The position numbers and the translations under genes were made by a program. From contig JAEWAC010000447.1 of NCBI GenBank assembly GCA_023391895.1, forward strand, positions 1 to 10,143: a stretch of 10,143 nucleotides of DNA, given 5' to 3'. The DNA comes from Bacteroidota bacterium. GTDB taxonomy: Bacteria > Bacteroidota > Bacteroidia > Chitinophagales > Chitinophagaceae. The notes under the pieces were generated by a model. The model was not told the DNA's origin. It made no database searches and worked only from the letters and a program-made list of their open reading frames with translations. Positions 6,719-10,143 of this stretch are shown here, one piece after another; the stretch's first letter is position 1, and the number at the start of each line of letters is the position of its first letter.

Positions 6719-6907
6719 ATGAATAAAGAAAGATCGTCACAAACAGACGAAACCCAACAAGACAAAGCATATCAGTCAACCGGCAGCAATCAGCCGCATC
6801 CCAGCCCTTTCAAAGAACCCATGGATGCCATAGAAAACAAGGAAACACCGGAAGAAGAGGCGGCCGCCGAACAGCAGCGAAAAGAAGCCCTGACCGAACG
6901 GGATTAA
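6719..6907 (+). CDS. Small acidic disordered protein, 62 residues
   Basis: The ATG at 6719 gives a protein rich in Glu, Gln, Lys, Thr, Ser and Pro, with one Phe, one Tyr and no Cys or Trp; net charge is about -7. The N-terminal half is Gln/Ser/Thr-rich and the centre is Pro-rich (NQPHPSPFKEP). The C-terminal third (NKETPEEEAAAEQQRKEALT) is likely a charged helix. There is no signal peptide. Its overall make-up resembles many short unannotated proteins in Chitinophagaceae that I would class as intrinsically disordered. It lies 76 bases upstream of the metallophosphoesterase on the same strand and might share its transcript. The function is unknown. Confidence 0.6.
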   Translation: MNKERSSQTDETQQDKAYQSTGSNQPHPSPFKEPMDAIENKETPEEEAAAEQQRKEALTERD

Positions 6908-6983
6908 CAACCGGATAGATCATGCAGCACAGCAGGCGGATAGCGGGCGGCTGTTTTTTTAGATTGGAAAAAAGTATATGTAG

Positions 6984-7835
6984 ATGAAGCAGGTGTATGT
7001 AAAATGGGCAGCAGCAGGCGCTGCAGCTCTGGCCGGACTGGTGCTGTTGGATGCCTGGGTGCTGGAGCAATATTTTTTTGAAGTAAAAACTTTTGATATT
7101 GGCAAGAAAAACAGCCAGCGCAAGCTGAAGCTGGTACACGTGTCGGACCTGCACTTCCGGCAAACCCTATGGCCGTTTTACCAAAAGCTGGCCCGCAAAA
7201 TCAACCGCCTGCAGCCGGACCTGCTGCTCATCACCGGCGACCTGATAGACCTGTCCGGCAGGCCTGGCCCGCTGCGCCGTTTTTTTCACCGGCTTCATCC
7301 TTCCATTACCAAAATAGCCATTCCCGGCAACCACGACCACCTGAGCGACGTAAGCATCGGCACCTTAAAAAAGATTTTGGAGCAGCACAATGGTCATCTT
7401 CTGCGAAACGAATCACGAGCTTTTATGGTCGGGGACCAGCGGATCATGATCACCGGCCTGGACGATTTTATAGAGAGCAATGCCTCTTTCAAGGAGGCGG
7501 TAAAAGAGGTTGGCCGAGAAGAACACCACCTGCTGCTAGTACACAGTCCGCTGCAACAAGAAGTGGTGCAAAAAGAGCTGGAAAGGATCAATGCTGCCAG
7601 GAGCAGTGCCCGCCAGCTGAATATACAATACATCTTTGCAGGGCACAATCATGGCGGACAGGTACGCTTCTTTAATCATGTGCCCATCCTGCCCAAGAAG
7701 TCGGGCCACTACATCAATGGCTGGTACAACAACCAACCGCCTTACCTGTATGTTTCCAAAGGATTTGGTACCTCCGCCATACCCTTTCGCTTTTTTGCCC
7801 GCTCAGAAGTGACGGTATTTTATTATGGCTTTTAA
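6984..7835 (+). CDS. Membrane-anchored metallophosphoesterase (YkuE/YaeI-like)
   Basis: The 283-residue protein begins at the ATG at 6984. Residues 8-27 form one hydrophobic helix, an uncleaved anchor or signal. All calcineurin-like motifs are present in order: Asp55-Leu-His57 (VSDLH), Gly85-Asp86 (ITGDLID), Gly115-Asn116-His117-Asp118-His119, His187 (LVHSPL), and Gly220-His221-Asn222-His223 (FAGHNHGGQ). The C-terminal YVSKGFGTSAIPFRF, then SEVTVF, is typical of the YkuE/YaeI subgroup. That group contains membrane phosphodiesterases, including UDP-2,3-diacylglucosamine pyrophosphatases of the LpxG/YkuE kind. The enzyme should bind two metal ions and cleave a phosphoester or pyrophosphate at the membrane; the lipid substrate is inference. 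All metal ligands are intact and the length is normal. Confidence 0.93.
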   Translation: MKQVYVKWAAAGAAALAGLVLLDAWVLEQYFFEVKTFDIGKKNSQRKLKLVHVSDLHFRQTLWPFYQKLARKINRLQPDLLLITGDLIDLSGRPGPLRRFFHRLHPSITKIAIPGNHDHLSDVSIGTLKKILEQHNGHLLRNESRAFMVGDQRIMITGLDDFIESNASFKEAVKEVGREEHHLLLVHSPLQQEVVQKELERINAARSSARQLNIQYIFAGHNHGGQVRFFNHVPILPKKSGHYINGWYNNQPPYLYVSKGFGTSAIPFRFFARSEVTVFYYGF

Positions 7836-8153
7836 AACATCATACTATTCCTGCCGGCTGATTGACTTAAGGGTAAAGCGCCGGGAAACCGGCCTGTTAC
7901 AAGCTTTCACGGGCCTGCATTTCAGGTAGTAAAAAATAAAAAGTTTCATCATGGGCCATAAACAACTGTTCAATGCTTACTTGTTGATAATCATCCCCAA
8001 GTCATCACAACAAACCCAACAGTAACAATCCTGGCTTATCCTTAAGTGGTTTTTATTGATTGGATGAGCAAGTCCGGGCACATAACTTGTATAAGCACCA
8101 GTGATTTTAATCATATCGATTTATTAATGCTAACCTTTAAAAATTGAAAATGT
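7836..8153. other. Gene-free spacer before the PepSY-like gene
   Basis: This 318-base region has no supported coding frame. It holds a short GCCGG-GAAA-CCGGC hairpin (7880-7893) with a GNRA-type loop but no T-run. The promoter of the gene at 8154 must lie here, but I see no clear TAnnTTTG match. Confidence 0.5.
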
Positions 8154-9140
8154 ATGAAAAAGACAATCTTAGCCCTGCTTTTGACGGGAGGTAGTTTGGC
8201 AGTATGGTCGCAGGAAACACAAAACACCACGGACAGCACCCGCAATGCTGCCGGCCACATGAATGCTGACACTACCAAAAAAGGCAGTACAGACACCACT
8301 GGCACCGACTCCAGCACGCGGGTAACCCACACCAATTATAATGCATATGGTACGACCACTAACATTCCGGTTAGTGTACAAAACTCTTTTCAAACCGCGT
8401 ATCCTGATGCAACCGATGCCCAGTGGCAGCAATCCAACAATTTATGGCGGGTGAATTACAAAAGCAACGGTCAGGATATGAATATGTATTATGGTGCTAA
8501 CGGACAGGGCTTTATGATAGCGCTTCCGGTATTACAAAGCCAGGTACCAGAAGAGGTAGTCAGCAAAGTAAAATCCATGCATGGTAACAACGTGTACGAC
8601 ATTGTTGCCCTGAAAGCAAACGACAGTCTGGAAATTTACCAGTTACGCATCATGGAAGGCGGCCAGCTAAGAACAGAAAGAATTAATGCAGATGGCAGTG
8701 AAGCGGCAGAAATCACGATCGACAACAGCAACATGAACCAGATGAACAACAGTACCGATAGCAACCGGAACAATATGAACAACAACATGAACAATAACAT
8801 GAATAACAACAACGGTACTGATTCAAATCAACACATGAATACCGATACGACCAGCGGCGGTACCGGAACACCCATGACCGACACGTCTGCCCACAATGGT
8901 ACCGGCACGATCAACGAAGGTTCCGCTACCAATAATGCTGCCACCAGCAATTTAAACACAACCGATACGAACAACAGCGGTGATCCGCAAAACACCTCTA
9001 CCGGTTCTGCAGGTTCTGAAATGAACACCACCAACAATACCAATAAGAACGAAAAGCTGAAAATAAAAACCAAAAGCAGTGACGGAAAAGAAACCAAAGT
9101 GAAAGTGGAAAAAGGTGAAGTAAAAATCAAGGAAGACTAA
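8154..9140 (+). CDS. Secreted PepSY-like domain protein with Asn/Met repeats and charged tail
   Basis: The 328-residue protein starts at the ATG at 8154 with a signal peptide (MKKTILALLLTGGSLAVWSQ), probably cut before or after Gln20. Residues 21-68 are a Thr/Asp/Ser-rich linker. Residues about 71-182 match the PepSY-like (DUF2874-type) fold of Bacteroidota periplasmic proteins: VQNSFQTAYPDATDAQW, LWRVNYKSNGQDMNMYYGANG, and VPEEVVSKVKSMHGNNVYDI. Residues about 192-226 are an Asn/Met repeat, followed by a Thr/Asn/Gly/Ser-rich stretch. The last 30 residues are Lys-rich with alternating charges (KIKTKSSDGKETKVKVEKGE). PepSY-like proteins are thought to bind or inhibit other periplasmic proteins, but the role here is unknown. 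There is no lipobox Cys, so a soluble periplasmic or secreted form is expected. Confidence 0.85.
   Translation: MKKTILALLLTGGSLAVWSQETQNTTDSTRNAAGHMNADTTKKGSTDTTGTDSSTRVTHTNYNAYGTTTNIPVSVQNSFQTAYPDATDAQWQQSNNLWRVNYKSNGQDMNMYYGANGQGFMIALPVLQSQVPEEVVSKVKSMHGNNVYDIVALKANDSLEIYQLRIMEGGQLRTERINADGSEAAEITIDNSNMNQMNNSTDSNRNNMNNNMNNNMNNNNGTDSNQHMNTDTTSGGTGTPMTDTSAHNGTGTINEGSATNNAATSNLNTTDTNNSGDPQNTSTGSAGSEMNTTNNTNKNEKLKIKTKSSDGKETKVKVEKGEVKIKED
8769..8813 (+). repeat. In-frame tandem repeat, 12-base unit coding for MNNN
   Basis: Three units, ATGAACAACAAC at 8775-8786, then ATGAACAATAAC and ATGAATAACAAC, are flanked by partial copies. A degenerate copy lies at about 8730-8750. The unit is a multiple of three, so gain or loss would change length without a frameshift. 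Third-base differences between copies argue against very recent expansion. Confidence 0.8.
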
Positions 9141-9206
9141 TATGGGGCATTGAAAAGAACTTCTATTATTGGCTTTTCAGAATCGTTTACATTCATGATC
9201 CTTTAC

Positions 9207-9243
9207 AACTAATGTCATCATTGCTGATGACATTAGTTTTTTT
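9207..9243 (+). terminator. Strong intrinsic terminator after the PepSY-like gene
   Basis: CTAATGTCATCA (9209-9220) pairs perfectly with TGATGACATTAG (9225-9236) around the loop TTGC, followed by TTTTTTT (9237-9243). Two further A-T pairs extend the stem to 14. It ends about 100 bases after the stop at 9140. Confidence 0.92.
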
Positions 9244-9555
9244 ATAGCGAATCATTATGTAATGCTTTTTATAATCATTGTTTATGTAATAAAAACTGCC
9301 AATCCATCTTTCATCATCAGCATGGCGCATTAAAAAATAATTGTTATCCTACTCAATTGTTTTCTACTTTAGGAACTCCTATCGTCAATGGTGAATATTA
9401 AATCATAATAGGGATAACAGTTTCGTATTAACGCATCTATTGATTACGGCCACATTTTTCTGGATGGCAATTTTTTTTCAGTCTTATGCTACTGATACTC
9501 ACACACATAAACATAGCATCGTAGTTTTCCTATAGGACGGCTCAGGTGCACCGGT

Positions 9556-9563
9556 TATATTTG
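9556..9563 (+). promoter_or_regulatory. Possible -7 box (TATATTTG) upstream of the transglycosylase
   Basis: TATATTTG is a full match to the Bacteroidota TAnnTTTG consensus. It lies 176 bases before the ATG at 9739, implying a long leader. No TTG is present at the expected -33 position; the palindrome TCCTATAGGA ends 18 bases upstream instead, which could suit an activator site. Confidence 0.28.
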
Positions 9564-9738
9564 CTCCAGTTATTTATTCACGCTTACATGGCATACAGCT
9601 TTCCGGCAACTGAAAAGCCTTAACGTCCGTCCCCCGGAACAACGCTGTTGAAACCCGCTCCCGGTATTCCTGTGATCAATCCTTTCGCTCTAAATCCATA
9701 CCTCAAGGGTCGGCATTGTTTTACCTCAAACGAAAACG

Positions 9739-10143
9739 ATGACCAAAAGAAAACTATCTGGGGTGTACTCGTTATACCCTACCCTGTTCCTGCTGACCGC
9801 CGCTTTCAGTGGTAATCTTAAAGGAGCCCCCGCCTTTCTTTCCTTTAACGTAAACCATCCATCTTTGGCAGCCTTGCTGCCAGCGCCTGGCCACAACACC
9901 TGGGACTCTATCATGCCCGTGCTGCCGCCTTTGCACCACCTGCACGCCCACCCGCCAGCAGGTGACCTGCCCGCAGTGCCCCTCAACCCCCAAGCATCGC
10001 AATTTGTGAACGGCTACCTCCAAAAAAACAATGAGGCGTTACAAAAAATAAAAAAGAAGAGCCAGCCTTATTTTAGAATCATTGAAACCGTATTTCAAAA
10101 ACATGGCCTACCGGTGGAATTAAAATACCTGGCGGTGGTGGAG
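9739..10143 (+). CDS. MltD-like lytic murein transglycosylase, N-terminal part (cut by right edge)
   Basis: The ATG at 9739 opens 135 codons to the edge. Residues 1-30 (MTKRKLSGVYSLYPTLFLLT...) have a basic start and hydrophobic stretch that suit a signal peptide. A Pro/His-rich linker follows (PVLPPLHHLHAHPP), then FVNGYLQKNNEALQKIKKKS and YFRIIETVFQKHGLPVELKY, ending LAVVE. This matches the start of the SLT domain in MltD-type enzymes, where GLP-x-EL-x-YL-x-VVES carries the catalytic Glu; here it is the very last residue seen, Glu135. The family cuts the glycan strand of peptidoglycan with formation of 1,6-anhydroMurNAc in the periplasm, and often ends in LysM repeats, which would lie outside the window. 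Confidence 0.88.
   Translation, partial: MTKRKLSGVYSLYPTLFLLTAAFSGNLKGAPAFLSFNVNHPSLAALLPAPGHNTWDSIMPVLPPLHHLHAHPPAGDLPAVPLNPQASQFVNGYLQKNNEALQKIKKKSQPYFRIIETVFQKHGLPVELKYLAVVE

Larger units (their letters stand above)
9141..9738. other. AT-rich gene-free spacer before the transglycosylase
   Basis: Apart from the terminator near its left end, this stretch of nearly 600 bases shows no coding frame of useful length on either strand. Its left half is clearly richer in A and T than the flanking genes. It holds a doubled AATCATT...ATGTAAT motif (9250-9263 and 9273-9290), the perfect palindrome TCCTATAGGA (9528-9537), and a -7-like box at 9556-9563. A small RNA or long leader is possible but not shown. 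Confidence 0.5.

Noticed and set aside
6923..6958. CAGC...GCTG followed by TTTTTTT before the phosphoesterase
   Set aside because: The T-run is real, but only a four-pair stem can be formed, too weak to call a terminator.
7880..7893. GCCGG-GAAA-CCGGC hairpin as terminator of the phosphoesterase gene
   Set aside because: Only five pairs and no T-run follow it.
1..10143. Mobile elements, phage genes, CRISPR, tRNA/rRNA, defence or secretion clusters
   Set aside because: I looked for transposase motifs, regularly spaced repeats, long terminal inverted repeats and RNA gene signatures and saw none.

Overview
The window looks like a chromosomal segment from a Bacteroidota bacterium, most likely of the Chitinophagaceae type. 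The clues are a two-component 'propeller' sensor with a Y_Y_Y domain, a secreted PepSY-like protein, very small conserved proteins typical of that group, few Shine-Dalgarno sequences, and occasional TAnnTTTG-like promoter boxes. The family placement is inference from protein style; no rRNA or marker gene is present.

Layout from left to right. Positions 1-2360 (minus) hold the N-terminal 786 residues of a large periplasmic beta-propeller sensor that runs off the left edge. A 205-base divergent spacer separates it from a 94-residue conserved hypothetical protein (2566-2850, plus) and a 67-residue, extremely hydrophilic protein (3018-3221, plus). That gene converges on a stand-alone RelA/SpoT-type HD hydrolase (3304-3900, minus), with one long perfect hairpin between them that can act as terminator. 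Next on the plus strand come a GNAT acetyltransferase (4267-4797) with its own terminator and a 73-residue conserved hypothetical protein (4929-5150). A short-chain dehydrogenase with a C-terminal membrane anchor lies on minus (5302-6303), with a possible 41-codon small ORF just downstream. On plus follow a 62-residue acidic disordered protein (6719-6907), a membrane-anchored metallophosphoesterase (6984-7835), and a secreted PepSY-like protein with Asn/Met repeats and a strong terminator (8154-9140). A 598-base AT-rich gene-free stretch precedes the start of an MltD-like lytic transglycosylase (9739 to the right edge).

The genes do not form one evident pathway. Most are single transcription units with their own spacers. 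Several relate loosely to the envelope (sensor, phosphoesterase, PepSY-like protein, transglycosylase, anchored dehydrogenase) or to stress physiology (alarmone hydrolase-like protein, hydrophilic small proteins), but that grouping is inference. No mobile element, phage gene, CRISPR array, tRNA or rRNA was seen. I found no convincing new multi-gene system. The points most worth a second look are the solo HD hydrolase, the hydrophilin-like protein, the tail-anchored dehydrogenase, the repeat-bearing secreted protein and the small ORF at 5160-5285.
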